Positions 51,516-59,931 of a DNA stretch of 64,000 nucleotides are shown piece by piece (the first letter of the stretch is position 1; each line of letters begins with the position of its first letter). A model generated the notes under the pieces. That model was not told the origin of the DNA. It ran no database searches and saw only the letters and a list, made by a program, of their open reading frames with translations. A program made the position numbers and the translations under genes. Source of the stretch: Pseudomonas caspiana (lineage in GTDB: Bacteria > Pseudomonadota > Gammaproteobacteria > Pseudomonadales > Pseudomonadaceae); NCBI RefSeq assembly GCF_002158995.1, contig NZ_LOHF01000002.1, forward strand, positions 62,001-126,000, read 5' to 3'.

Positions 51516-51571
51516 GGTTGACAGGTTGACGAGGTTGACACCCACCACCATGGCTGACGCCATGCTGGTGT
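51516..51571. repeat. GGTTGAC triplet plus hairpin
   Basis: GGTTGAC occurs at 51516-51522, 51524-51530 and 51533-51539 (steps of 8 and 9 nt). It is followed by ACCACCATGGC-TGAC-GCCATGCTGGT (about 51545-51570), an 11-bp inverted repeat with one mismatch. The arrangement resembles iterons beside a structured site. Confidence 0.55.
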
Positions 51572-51816
51572 CCACTATCAGCAACAGATACAGCCACCTT
51601 TACCAAACCTGTAAAGATAGCCCTTTTTATTCGAGATCCTTTCAATTTCAACGATTGAAATTTCAGTAACTTCCTACGCCTCCCACTAACTCGATCCCGC
51701 GGGTTTCCGACCCCGTGTACGAGGCAAACTCTCAGGGTCCCCGGCGGTTTTCTAGGCTAGGATCCATTCTGAACGCTGAGGCAAGCATTAATCGCTGCCA
51801 GACACGGAGTAATGGG

Positions 51817-52824
51817 ATGCACCTCTTGATGATCGACACATGTGTATGGCTTGAGGTGTCCTCGAAGAAAAGCGAGATACCAATCCTAGATCTAATCGAG
51901 TATTTGGTAGACCGAGAAGTCATCAAGTTGCTGGTTCCAGATCTCGTAAGGGAAGAGTACGACCGGAACAAAGATCGTGTAGCTAACCAGACACGCCAAA
52001 GACTCACCCAAGAATGCAAACTGGTTAGGGAAATCGTTGAAGCCTTCGGTGGTGCGGACAAGCTCCGGGCAATGAATACGATTGACGATGTGAAACATAG
52101 GCTGCCGATTCTATCGGAGGCGAACTACATGACTATTCACCGTGTAGAAAACCTTTTCGCCAAGGCCATCACCGCTCCAGTTTCCGACTCAGCAAAGCTC
52201 AAAGCTGCAAACCGAGCGATTGGTAAACTAGCTCCGTTTCATAAAAGCAAGAACAGCATGGCTGATGCGGCCATCATCGAGGTCTTCGACGAGTTCCGAC
52301 GCGCTAACCTCCACGACTTTGAGTCCTTCCGGTTCATAACCACCAATTACACGGATTTCTCTGATGGCGACCGTCGCAAGCCTCACCCTGACTTCTCCGA
52401 CATGTTTGCCGAGTCTTCGTCTCAATTCTTCATCACTCCCAATGCCGCACTAGCCGATCTGCTCACGCCCGAGGATTTAGATTTTGAGGTGCAGAACGGC
52501 TGGGAGGAGGAAACCCGGGGGCTGTTCGAGATAGTCGAAATGCTGAACGAGCTCACTGACAAAATTTGGTATAGCCGACACTGCCTGAGAGAAGAGGCTA
52601 TTGAGACAGGTCGTATCAAGCTCATACCTGAAGGTACAGAGAGGGCCAACGGTTCGGAAATACACGAACACATTTGGGCCGGTGCGTTGAAAGCGGCGGA
52701 AGAAGTCGAGGGTAGATATCCGGACTTGGGACCGTGGGATGACTTTGAGTGGGGAATGCTCAACGGGAAACTGTCTGCACTCCGCTGGGTTCTCGGTGAG
52801 GAGTGGGATAACCTCGACACCTGA
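51817..52824 (+). CDS. PIN-domain (DUF4935-like) protein
   Basis: A 335-aa protein with an N-terminal PIN-like nuclease domain. Acidic residues fit the family: Asp7 (LLMIDTCVWLE), Glu46/Glu47 (LVREEYDR), Asp150 (SMADAAIIE) and the TTNYTDFSD segment (Asp180). The C-terminal 120 residues form a separate acidic helical domain (LFEIVEMLNELTDKIW). The ATG at 51817 has GGAG 7 nt upstream. It is the last gene before the right attachment site and has no antitoxin-like partner next to it, so it may be a stand-alone RNase or defence effector. Confidence 0.8.
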   Translation: MHLLMIDTCVWLEVSSKKSEIPILDLIEYLVDREVIKLLVPDLVREEYDRNKDRVANQTRQRLTQECKLVREIVEAFGGADKLRAMNTIDDVKHRLPILSEANYMTIHRVENLFAKAITAPVSDSAKLKAANRAIGKLAPFHKSKNSMADAAIIEVFDEFRRANLHDFESFRFITTNYTDFSDGDRRKPHPDFSDMFAESSSQFFITPNAALADLLTPEDLDFEVQNGWEEETRGLFEIVEMLNELTDKIWYSRHCLREEAIETGRIKLIPEGTERANGSEIHEHIWAGALKAAEEVEGRYPDLGPWDDFEWGMLNGKLSALRWVLGEEWDNLDT

Positions 52825-52867
52825 GGCATTGAAGTGGCAGATCGGCGAGGTTCAGCAAAACTATTCG

Positions 52868-52888
52868 TGTATCCCTCCTTGTATCCCT
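52868..52888. repeat. TGTATCCCT repeats near the right end
   Basis: Two direct copies at 52868-52876 and 52880-52888, 52-72 bp left of attR. They match the left-end copies at 34630-34657 in sequence and orientation. Candidate integrase arm-type sites. Confidence 0.6.
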
Positions 52889-52939
52889 AACTTTATAATC
52901 CGCTTGCAAGCCACGGTTTATATGGAGGACTTAAGTCTA

Positions 52940-52953
52940 CCTCGGGGCACCAC
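52940..52953. repeat. attR core direct repeat
   Basis: CCTCGGGGCACCAC, identical to the tRNA-Leu 3' end at 34511-34524. Sequence left of it (GGAGGACTTAAGTCTA) does not continue the tRNA T arm, so the duplicated tRNA segment is only this core. Confidence 0.85.
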
Positions 52954-52994
52954 GACACACTTCAAGCTGCTGCTCAATGCAGCTTGAATACAAA

Positions 52995-53022
52995 GAAACC
53001 GGCCACTGCGCCGGTTTTTTTG
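52995..53022 (+). terminator. Original tRNA-Leu terminator right of attR
   Basis: AAACCGGC-CACTGC-GCCGGTTT with T7, near-identical to the terminator after the tRNA at the left end. A second hairpin AAGCTGC / GCAGCTT (about 52963-52985) precedes it. By position it is the chromosomal terminator displaced by integration. The rest of 53.03-53.27 kb shows no gene. Confidence 0.8.
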
Positions 53023-53279
53023 TGGGCGCAATTTGCGGTTCCCTTACCTGCCCTGTCTCATCTTCCGCGACAACCGCAACACAAATCCGGGCCCGAACAA
53101 CGCAGCGCCACTCCAACCGACTGCCCTACTTTGCACTGAGCCAAGGCACTTATTGCCATACTCGTGGACAAAGCAAGGCAACCATCGCAGCGAAGCATCA
53201 ACTTACTGAGCATCACATGCTCGGCAACTCTTGCTTTGTCGCCGTTAGCACGGACAGTTGAATCACATGGACCATCATC

Positions 53280-53816
53280 TTGAACCTATTCCCGCTTTCT
53301 ATTAACACGTTGATCGGCACAAGCCTCCTGGCATTGCTCAGCGGCTGCGGATCCATAGCGAATGTCAGATCCTTTTCAACGCCCTACAGCCTGCCAGCGA
53401 GTGATCAGACAGCACGCTTGCGAGTCTTCAGCGACGGCATGGTCAGGGCCATACCCAAATCCGCTTGTATCGATTTCCGCCTGCCCGGCGCCGGGGTGCT
53501 AGTGGCGCCGCGCAAAGGCTACGCTGACCGCAATAACGAAAGCGTGGACATGCCAGTCATCGACGCGCAGCCACCTGGCACAGTCAAGAGCGAATTCAAG
53601 ATACCCGCAGGCGAACCCGTGGCTTTTGTCTACAACCGCGATGGTTGCTACAACAGGTTCACCTTCGTACCCAAGCCGGGGGCAGACTACGAACTTAACG
53701 CGTCGGGGAGTTCCGATTGTACGGTGTCGGCCAGGCAACTTTCGCACGGGTCGGAGCCGAGCAAACCTGTGCCTTTGGGCGAAAGCGAAATGTGTCGATT
53801 CGCCGACAATTACTAG
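53280..53816 (+). CDS. Putative lipoprotein
   Basis: A 178-aa protein with an N-terminal signal peptide ending in a lipobox (ALLSGCGS, Cys at about residue 23), so probably a membrane-anchored lipoprotein. Four further cysteines (SACIDF, DGCYNRF, SDCTVS, EMCRF) could form periplasmic disulfides. The start is TTG at 53280; no in-frame ATG fits. Family not recognised; it is chromosomal, just outside the element. Confidence 0.75.
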   Translation: MNLFPLSINTLIGTSLLALLSGCGSIANVRSFSTPYSLPASDQTARLRVFSDGMVRAIPKSACIDFRLPGAGVLVAPRKGYADRNNESVDMPVIDAQPPGTVKSEFKIPAGEPVAFVYNRDGCYNRFTFVPKPGADYELNASGSSDCTVSARQLSHGSEPSKPVPLGESEMCRFADNY

Positions 53817-53885
53817 TCGGCGTTCCGGACAGGTCAAGGTATGTGGGAACTCAGCGCCATAATATCCGGGCAGTTTGAGCGGACC

Positions 53886-53925
53886 GGCTTTTTCAACATA
53901 ATCGGTCGAATACAGTCATTCGCGC
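53886..53925. repeat. Decayed end of the MITE family
   Basis: GGCTTTTTCAACATAATCGG then TCGAATACAGTCATTCGCGC parallels the right end and flank of MITE copy 2 (GACTTTTTCAACAGAATCGG then CCGATTGCGGTCGTTCAGCGC). Only one end is seen, outside the element. The surrounding 290-bp gap has no gene. Confidence 0.5.
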
Positions 53926-54109
53926 ATGTCCGCCATCGACCACCAGCTGACATAGAGCACTAACGAAAGCTCAGATCACTATCCGTTGTATTGGCACGTT
54001 CCTGCACAACAGGAAAGCGGGCCTACTGCAAATTCGCAAAGGAGACCCGGCTCCACTGTCGCACCAGGCTCAGTCACGCCATACTAAATACTGGACTGAT
54101 ATTTATGAC

Positions 54110-54784
54110 TCATCTGACTAAAATGGCCCTCCCCTCCAGCAGATGTTTGCGGAACCGGTCTACATAATCCTCGGCGACAGCAGCCTGAACGCTGGCGCGA
54201 TTAGCCAGTGCATGACGCCACTCGGCAATACGACCAAGTCCATCAAACAATGAATGACTTGGTTCGAACCCCAGTATGTCGAAGTAGCGAAAAACCGGGG
54301 CGACAGCAATATCCACCATACTGAACGTTTCGCCAGCGAAGTACGGTCCCTCCATCTTTTCACCGCCCAGTCGCTCTAGCTTTCCCCTCAGCGTTGAAGA
54401 CTTACCAAGCGCTGTCTGCTGATCCGTTGCGTTCAAATATCCCCACGCATCAGCGAGCATACCCGTCGCGAACTCAATCCAGGCACGGTGTTGAGCGCAG
54501 GAAATTGCATCTTTCGGGTGCAAAGCGGGCTCCGGATACACCTGTTCAATGTACTCGCAGATAGCCACGCTTTCGAAGAGTACGGTCGCTTCCTCATCGC
54601 CCTTTTGCACCATTAGAAGCGGGACTTTGCCCGTTGGCGACATGACCTGAAACCAGTCGGGCCCGTCCTTCAAATCCACATCGACCCGTTGAAATGGAAC
54701 CTCTTTTTCGAGGAGTAAAATGGCCACTCGCTGAACAAACGGACAAAGCCCGTGGCTAACAAGCGTGAGCCTTGATTGCGACAT
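54110..54784 (-). CDS. Glutathione S-transferase family protein
   Basis: A 224-aa cytosolic GST-like enzyme. The N-terminal thioredoxin-fold has SHGLCPFVQRVAILLLEKEV and the cis-Pro region GKVPLLM, then ESVAICEYIEQ binding glutathione; the C-terminal half is helical (FAGETFSMVDIAVAPVFRYF). The start MSQSRLTL is chosen over the MGIQ extension. It lies about 80 nt after the SDR gene on the same strand and may be co-transcribed. Substrate unknown. Confidence 0.88.
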   Translation of the reverse strand: MSQSRLTLVSHGLCPFVQRVAILLLEKEVPFQRVDVDLKDGPDWFQVMSPTGKVPLLMVQKGDEEATVLFESVAICEYIEQVYPEPALHPKDAISCAQHRAWIEFATGMLADAWGYLNATDQQTALGKSSTLRGKLERLGGEKMEGPYFAGETFSMVDIAVAPVFRYFDILGFEPSHSLFDGLGRIAEWRHALANRASVQAAVAEDYVDRFRKHLLEGRAILVR

Positions 54785-54864
54785 TTGAATACCCACTGTG
54801 GTTTCAACAACTCCGCCTCCAGACAGGAAGCGGGATGTACTGACTCGCAGGCGCGACTACCTCG

Positions 54865-55611
54865 TTAAAGCGAGCGACCACCATCAACAATGATTTCCGT
54901 TCCCACCGTCCAACGAGACTCGTCCGACGCAAGGTACAACACTGCCTTAGCGACTTCTTCAGGCGTGCCAAAACGGCCAAATGGGATGGTCGCCGCAATC
55001 TCTTTATTGACCTGTTCGCGGTAGGCGTCGGGTATACCCGCCTTGTCGTACAGCGGCGTGTCGACCGGACCAGGGCTGACCGCATTTACTCGAACACCAC
55101 GCGGTAGAAGCTCGCTGGAGAGCGTTTTCGACATGTTCAGAAAGGCAGCCTTTGTCGCGGCATAAATGGATGAACGCGCGGAGCCCAGGTGGGCACTTAC
55201 CGAGGTGTTAAGCACCACCGATGCAGGATTAGAGAAGACCGGCAATAGTGCTTGCAGAAGGAAGTAAGGGCCTTTGACATTGATGTCGAAGGAGCGATCA
55301 AACATCTCCTCGTTCCAGTCTTCGATTGGCTTCCATACGGATACGCCAGCATTGAGGAAGGCAACATCGAGATGCCCGTAATGAGACTGAACAGCCTGCG
55401 CCAGCTCCTTCTGGGCTGCGACACTGGCTGAATCGGCTCGCAGCACAAGGACTTCGCTACCTAAAATAGCTTGAGCATTTGCCATGGACTCAGGATTAAC
55501 GCCTGTGACGATCACGCGTGCGCCTTCGGCGAGAAATTGCTTGGCGGTTTCCAGACCGATGCCGCTCGTACCGCCAGTGATGAGGGTACGCTTGCCTTGC
55601 AAACGGGACAT
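54865..55611 (-). CDS. SDR-family oxidoreductase
   Basis: A 248-aa short-chain dehydrogenase. The nucleotide-binding motif is TGGTSGIG (residues about 12-19), then NAGVS, the catalytic Ser in NTSVSAHLGSA, the Tyr-x3-Lys motif YAATK and the PGPVDTPL stretch. It is divergent from the LysR gene with a candidate operator between them, which suggests control by that regulator. Substrate unknown. Confidence 0.92.
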   Translation of the reverse strand: MSRLQGKRTLITGGTSGIGLETAKQFLAEGARVIVTGVNPESMANAQAILGSEVLVLRADSASVAAQKELAQAVQSHYGHLDVAFLNAGVSVWKPIEDWNEEMFDRSFDINVKGPYFLLQALLPVFSNPASVVLNTSVSAHLGSARSSIYAATKAAFLNMSKTLSSELLPRGVRVNAVSPGPVDTPLYDKAGIPDAYREQVNKEIAATIPFGRFGTPEEVAKAVLYLASDESRWTVGTEIIVDGGRSL

Positions 55612-55712
55612 GTAAATTTCCTCTCTTTGGGCGGCCAGCCGGACGACTGACCATCTGAGAGCAACTATGTATTCATGTCAGCGCGCTGATAAGATGGGCA
55701 AATAGAATAGAT

Positions 55713-55732
55713 CTCATGCTGAATCCGCATGA
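55713..55732. promoter_or_regulatory. Candidate LysR operator
   Basis: TCATGC-TGAATCCG-CATGA, an imperfect inverted repeat with the T-N11-A spacing typical of LysR-type regulator boxes. It lies 11 nt before the lysR start in the divergent SDR/lysR gap. Confidence 0.45.
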
Positions 55733-55742
55733 ATGAGGCGCG

Positions 55743-56630
55743 ATGGACCGGTTGTTACTGATGAGCTGTTTTGTACGCGCTGTCGAGACAGGTAGTTTTT
55801 CTGCTGCGGGGCGTGATTTAGGACTAGGGCAACCAAACGTCAGTCGTTACGTTGCTGCCCTTGAAAACCATTTGCAAACCAGGCTCCTGCACCGATCCAC
55901 GCGAAAGCTGATGCTCACGCCCGAGGGTGAACGGTACTACGCAGATGCGCGGCGTATTCTGGACTCAGTGGAACAGTCAGAGTCCTCACTGAGAGGGAAC
56001 GTAACGCCGTCCGGGTTACTGCGCGTCGCGTGCCCGACTGCATTGGCCCACACCTTCATCGTACCGCACGTCGCGAGCTTTCTGGGCCGCTATCCCGAAC
56101 TGTCGCTCGATCTTCAAATCAATGATCGCTACGTCAATTTAGTCGACGAGGGCGCAGAACTCGCGATTCGTATTGGGCATCTGGAGGACAGTGCAATGCG
56201 AGCCCGACCACTGGCGTGGTTCGAGCGTGTCTGCGTTGCCAGCCGTGCATACCTGGAAAAACGTGGCGCTCCCTCTTCGCCTGATGACCTGAAGGAACAC
56301 GACTGCCTCATTTATACCCTCCTATCCACTGGACCCAACTGGCGGTTTAAGGATACTGATGTCCCGATCTCCGGACGACTGCGTGTCAACTCGCCTGAGG
56401 CGATACGTGAGTACGTCAATGCAGGATTGGGAATCGCGCAGGGGCCTCAATGGCTTTATGAGGACGGGCTGAAAAGTGGCAATCTGCAATTGCTGCTTGG
56501 CGAATATGTGGCGCCACCCGTCCCGATCCAAATCGTATATTTGGCGAATCGGCTGCTGCCCCAGCGAGCCATCGTCTTCATGGATTTTATGGCGGATATT
56601 TTTGCTGCATTCCATGAGCGCCCTAAATAG
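55743..56630 (+). CDS. LysR-family transcriptional regulator
   Basis: A 295-aa regulator. The N-terminal winged helix (residues 1-60) has CFVRAVETGSFSAAGRDLGL and LLHRSTRKLMLTPEGERYY; the C-terminal effector domain (about 90-290) is of the usual PBP fold (LSLDLQINDRYVNLVDEGAE). It resembles CrgA-type LysR proteins. It is divergent from and probably regulates the SDR-GST genes. Confidence 0.92.
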   Translation: MDRLLLMSCFVRAVETGSFSAAGRDLGLGQPNVSRYVAALENHLQTRLLHRSTRKLMLTPEGERYYADARRILDSVEQSESSLRGNVTPSGLLRVACPTALAHTFIVPHVASFLGRYPELSLDLQINDRYVNLVDEGAELAIRIGHLEDSAMRARPLAWFERVCVASRAYLEKRGAPSSPDDLKEHDCLIYTLLSTGPNWRFKDTDVPISGRLRVNSPEAIREYVNAGLGIAQGPQWLYEDGLKSGNLQLLLGEYVAPPVPIQIVYLANRLLPQRAIVFMDFMADIFAAFHERPK

Positions 56631-56836
56631 CCTCCTTGCCAATGGCCAGGGTGCGAACGGAAAACCACAGCATGTCGGCCCCTTGGAAAAAAATCGCTAT
56701 TCACGCCATTCTTGCTCGTCAACGTGGCTCAACTTAAGTAGTCATCCCGGATGCGGGGCCTGACTCTCAAAGGTTTCCTGATTTACTGCCTGAGCCGTTT
56801 TGATACATCTCTAAATCAAGGTGCAACGCTCACCTG

Positions 56837-57004
56837 ATGCGGTTACGAAAACGGGCCTGGTTTATTCATTTGGATCATCGTCAAGAAGTGCTCGAAGCTG
56901 CGAGCGCGGAGTACGGGATAGTTCCAGGAGATTGGTGGGACTTTCAGGAGATGAAATCAGCGAAATCGGAGCGCAGATTCGTTGAGGCCTCAGTCTCGCT
57001 TTGA
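56837..57004 (+). CDS. Small ORF, possible protein
   Basis: A 55-codon ORF (MRLRKRAWFIHLDHRQEVLE ... SVSL). Residue content (YGIVPGDWWDFQEMKSAKSE) looks protein-like, with Trp-Trp and a charged C-terminus. No good ribosome site is seen. Listed because it lies in an otherwise empty gap (56631-57221). Confidence 0.35.
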   Translation: MRLRKRAWFIHLDHRQEVLEAASAEYGIVPGDWWDFQEMKSAKSERRFVEASVSL

Positions 57005-57221
57005 TTGGAAGAATGCAAATTAGCTTTTCCCGACTGTAAAACCTTGTCCTTGCTCACCTGCATATTCATCTGATCCGTATTTTTCTCTCGCATCTGAATC
57101 TGTATTGCAAACACCCTCCCCCCGATAATAAAGCCACCCCGACAGCCGTAAGTCTTCAACTGATCGGGTCGTTCCCAGTGTGATTCTGGACGTGGTACAT
57201 CACCCATCCTCGGGAGGCTTT

Positions 57222-57305
57222 ATGGGCAAGCTTACGATTTACATGGCGATCTTTTTAGTGGCAGCAATCGGCGTCGGTTTGCTGGGTACTATTCCTCCGG
57301 GTTGA
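57222..57305 (+). CDS. Short membrane peptide
   Basis: A 27-aa ORF (MGKLTIYMAIFLVAAIGVGL, then LGTIPPG) with GGGAGG 5 nt before the ATG. One hydrophobic helix, positive N-terminus, Pro-Pro-Gly end. It resembles single-span small membrane proteins of bacteria that go unannotated because of size. Confidence 0.55.
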   Translation: MGKLTIYMAIFLVAAIGVGLLGTIPPG

Positions 57306-57410
57306 GGCAGCCTTGGGGTCAGCTGAAAAGCCTGGACACACAGTAGCCGTTTGATCTGCCTGACTCCTTTGAGGTCCCATCTACACTTTCCTTTTTATGG
57401 AGGAAAGACC

Positions 57411-57653
57411 ATGTCAGTGCCTGATGACCCAACCCCTGCCTTGCTTGCCAGCCTCGACCAAAATATCAACGCGCTGCGTGCGGCCATGGAAGAGGTTCGA
57501 ATCTGGCTCGATGAGCGCGGTGCAGTAGACGCCGCCGATAGCATCGCCAGCCATTTACAGATCATCGAAGACAACACCGATGGCATTACCGCCGGGATGG
57601 CTGATCTGGTGGCACGCTGGAAGCCGGAGAGTGAGGTTGATCCTGAGGATTGA
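57411..57653 (+). CDS. Small acidic helical protein
   Basis: An 80-aa acidic protein (MSVPDDPTPALLASLDQNIN ... ESEVDPED), predicted to be a helical hairpin (AMEEVRIWLDERGAVDAAD and HLQIIEDNTDGITAGMADL). GGAGGAAAGACC precedes the ATG. No TM or cysteines. Conserved Pseudomonas hypothetical; function unknown. Confidence 0.72.
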   Translation: MSVPDDPTPALLASLDQNINALRAAMEEVRIWLDERGAVDAADSIASHLQIIEDNTDGITAGMADLVARWKPESEVDPED

Positions 57654-57690
57654 TTGAGAGCGATGCGACCCGTGCGTTTGCATGAGACTC

Positions 57691-57812
57691 GCTTTAGCCG
57701 AAAGGAAACTGCTGTGTTGCCATTGAGGCCGCTCTCCCGGCTAAAGCCAGTCCTACAAGTTCTGCTCAACCTGTAGGAGCGAATTCATTCGCGAAAGCGG
57801 TTTTCCAACCTA
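57691..57812. repeat. GTAGGAGC-type palindromic elements
   Basis: Two partial elements: TCGCTTTAGCCG ... CGGCTAAAGCCAGTCCTACA and CCTGTAGGAGCGAATTCATT then CGCGAAAGCGG. They fill the gap before the chemotransducer gene and belong to the repeat family noted elsewhere. No gene here. Confidence 0.65.
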
Positions 57813-57872
57813 CGGATGTGCAATAGGGTCACCGGACCTGTGGCTTTACTGCGCAGCTAAGAGCTCAACGCC

Positions 57873-59192
57873 TCACCCCGAAACCTGATTCGCAAACTGC
57901 CCCACTGCGCTCACCACCTGCTTGGCCCCGTCCTGAATTTCGACGATGACTTTGCCGGCCTGACCTGACAGTTCCAGGCCTTGTTCGGCCTGTTTTTTAC
58001 CGTGCTCGATAACGCCCACGGCTTGCTCTGCAAGCTTCTGGTTTTTCTGCACAACATCGATGATTTCGGCGGTGGCGGCGCTGGTGCGGGAGGCGAGTTG
58101 GCGGACTTCGTCAGCAACGACGGCGAAGCCTCGGCCTTGCTCACCGGCGCGGGCGGCTTCGATGGCGGCGTTGAGGGCCAGCAGATTGGTTTGATCGGCA
58201 ATGCTGCTGATGGCGGTGATGATCGAGCCGATGATTTGCGATTGCTTGTCGAGTGCGCCGATACCTTCTACCGCCAACTCCATTTGCGACGCCAGGGCGC
58301 GCATGACGTCGACGGTTTCCTGGACCACGACGCTGCCTTTGCGCGCAGTTTCGTCGGTGTGTTTCGAAATCGTGAAGGCAATTTTTGCTGCTTCGGAAAC
58401 AGCTTCTTCGCGCTCAACTTGCTCGGTAATGACCGTCGCGAACTTCACGACTTTATAGAGACGATTGTGCGCGTCCGAAATCGGGTTGTAGGACGCTTCC
58501 AGCCAGACGGAATGACCACGGCTGTCGATACGTTTGAAGCGATTGACGACGAACTCGCCACGGCGCAGCTTTTCCCAGAACGCCTGGTACTCGGAGGAGT
58601 TCGCCTCGTGCGGTTCACAGAACATGCTGTGGTGCTTGCCAGCAACCTGCGCCAGCGTGTAACCCATGGAGTCGAGAAAGCGTTTGTTGGCAGCCAGCAC
58701 GTGGCCACTCAGATCAAATTCGATAACGGCAGTGGAGCGTTGCAGCGCTTCGATCAGGTTTTCGTGCTCGCGGGACGCCTCGATGGTACGAGTCAGATCA
58801 CTCGCGTAGAGAGAGAACTGTTTGAGCTTGCCGCCGTTGTTAGTCACGGGCTGAATAATCACCCGCAACCACGCTTCTTTCTGATCGCCACGAAAAATCT
58901 GCAGCGCGCCTGCCCAGTGTTTTCCTTGCTGGATGGCTTTGCTCATGCGCGCAAAGTGGTCAGTACTCTGAGCATATTTGGGTACGAGCTCGACCAGCGA
59001 GCGGCCGACCAACTCTTTGCTGGTATAGCCCATTTCCTGTTCGAACTTACCATTGACCGACTCGATTTTGCCGCGCTCATCAAGGTTGATGGACAGCATT
59101 TCAATTTCAAGACTATCGCGTACCTGTTCCATGGACGAAAGCTTTTCGCTTATCGTTAATAACTCCTGCCTCAATCGTTTATTGAAAATCAT
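57873..59192 (-). CDS. PAS-PAS methyl-accepting chemotransducer (BdlA/Aer-like)
   Basis: A 439-aa cytoplasmic chemoreceptor with no transmembrane segment. PAS1 lies at about 30-140 ([20 protein letters not shown]), PAS2 at about 150-260 ([38 protein letters not shown]), and the MCP signalling hairpin at 270-439 with [20 protein letters not shown]. This layout matches P. aeruginosa BdlA, which controls biofilm dispersal, though orthology is not shown. The start [11 protein letters not shown] is used. A sigma-28-like promoter lies 80 nt upstream. Confidence 0.88.
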   Translation of the reverse strand: MIFNKRLRQELLTISEKLSSMEQVRDSLEIEMLSINLDERGKIESVNGKFEQEMGYTSKELVGRSLVELVPKYAQSTDHFARMSKAIQQGKHWAGALQIFRGDQKEAWLRVIIQPVTNNGGKLKQFSLYASDLTRTIEASREHENLIEALQRSTAVIEFDLSGHVLAANKRFLDSMGYTLAQVAGKHHSMFCEPHEANSSEYQAFWEKLRRGEFVVNRFKRIDSRGHSVWLEASYNPISDAHNRLYKVVKFATVITEQVEREEAVSEAAKIAFTISKHTDETARKGSVVVQETVDVMRALASQMELAVEGIGALDKQSQIIGSIITAISSIADQTNLLALNAAIEAARAGEQGRGFAVVADEVRQLASRTSAATAEIIDVVQKNQKLAEQAVGVIEHGKKQAEQGLELSGQAGKVIVEIQDGAKQVVSAVGQFANQVSG

Positions 59193-59271
59193 AAAGCAGT
59201 TACTCCGCACACATTTTTGTCAGAGACAGGCAAGCGCAATCAAAACTGATAGTTCGCCGCATCTACGTTTG

Positions 59272-59298
59272 ATAGCGGCCGCAACGTCAAAGACTTGA
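59272..59298 (-). promoter_or_regulatory. Sigma-28-like promoter for the chemotransducer
   Basis: On the minus strand TCAAGTCT, 11-nt spacer, GCCGCTAT against TAAAGTTT-N11-GCCGATAA: 6/8 in each box with exact spacing. It lies 80 nt upstream of the gene. MCP genes are often FliA targets, which raises its credibility. Confidence 0.45.
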
Positions 59299-59495
59299 GG
59301 CTCTAGAACAACGTTTTGCAGAGCAATGAGATAACTCGCGGATAACCACTGGCCATACAGTTGAACGAATTAAAAAATTAAAATTGGATCCAGAAATGCC
59401 AGTTTTTTTCTAATGAACCCTCATGGCACCTTTCTATACCTGATTATTGAAAAGGCTAATACCGAAGAAGCCTCAAACAAGCAAAGTGCGCGCAG

Positions 59496-59666
59496 TCATT
59501 GGCGAGTCATGCCCAACACTTTGCGCCACCAGGGATGCTCCCACGCCTGAGGCGCGGGCATGACGTCAGGCATGTCGCGCAGTTTGATCCATTGTTCGCT
59601 TTGCCATTGCAGCAGGCACAGACTTTTGCCGGGCCACTGCATCACGCTGAGGCGGGGGCTGCTCAT
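59496..59666 (-). CDS. Small Trp-rich protein (uncertain)
   Basis: A 56-aa ORF (MSSPRLSVMQWPGKSLCLLQ, then WQSEQWIKLRDMPDVMPAPQ and AWEHPWWRKVLGMTRQ). The unusual content of Trp and Pro looks like a real conserved small protein, but no ribosome site is evident. The remaining gap (59199-59931) otherwise shows no gene. Confidence 0.4.
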   Translation of the reverse strand: MSSPRLSVMQWPGKSLCLLQWQSEQWIKLRDMPDVMPAPQAWEHPWWRKVLGMTRQ

Positions 59667-59931
59667 TTTGTGGGGCTTCACGCAGAACGGGCATAACCCC
59701 GTGGGTCAGTCAGCGACGCAAGGCAATAGCTGGCATCACGCCAGCAATTCAAAAGGATCCACCGCCCCTCCCCTGTACATCCACACGAATGCAAATACCC
59801 GCCGTTTAACGAATTCCCATGCCGCTGGTCAACTTTCCGGAACGGCGCTTCTCCTCGATTGCTCTCTTTTCTGTGATCACGCAGATGACCACATAGCCGT
59901 TTTGGCCAAGATAAAGTTGAGGATTGAAATC

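Larger units (their letters stand above)
50824..51816. other. Gene-poor region with repeats (candidate origin)
   Basis: Nearly 1 kb without a convincing gene. It holds the right GTAACAC cluster, an AT-rich stretch, three GGTTGAC repeats and a hairpin, described separately. A minus-strand ORF at 51164-51391 overlaps the repeats and has a Cys/Tyr/Arg-rich composition unlike a real protein. Confidence 0.5.
34511..52953. mobile_element. Integrated satellite/IME-like element at tRNA-Leu
   Basis: About 18.4 kb bounded by a 14-bp direct repeat CCTCGGGGCACCAC (34511-34524 inside the tRNA 3' end, 52940-52953 at the right). It holds a P4-type tyrosine integrase next to the tRNA, an AlpA-like regulator, a primase-helicase, XRE repressor, partition-like genes, a reverse transcriptase with HEPN-type genes and a PIN protein. 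No capsid, tail, terminase or conjugation genes are seen, so it resembles a phage satellite or integrative mobilisable element. Integrase arm-site-like repeats (TGTATCCCT) occur just inside both ends. Confidence 0.88.

Noticed and set aside
34511..52953. Complete prophage or conjugative element
   Set aside because: No capsid, tail, terminase, lysis, relaxase or type IV secretion genes are seen; content fits a satellite or IME.
56944..57207. 87-aa minus-strand ORF
   Set aside because: No ribosome site, and it overlaps the end of a better-looking plus-strand small ORF; translation unconvincing.
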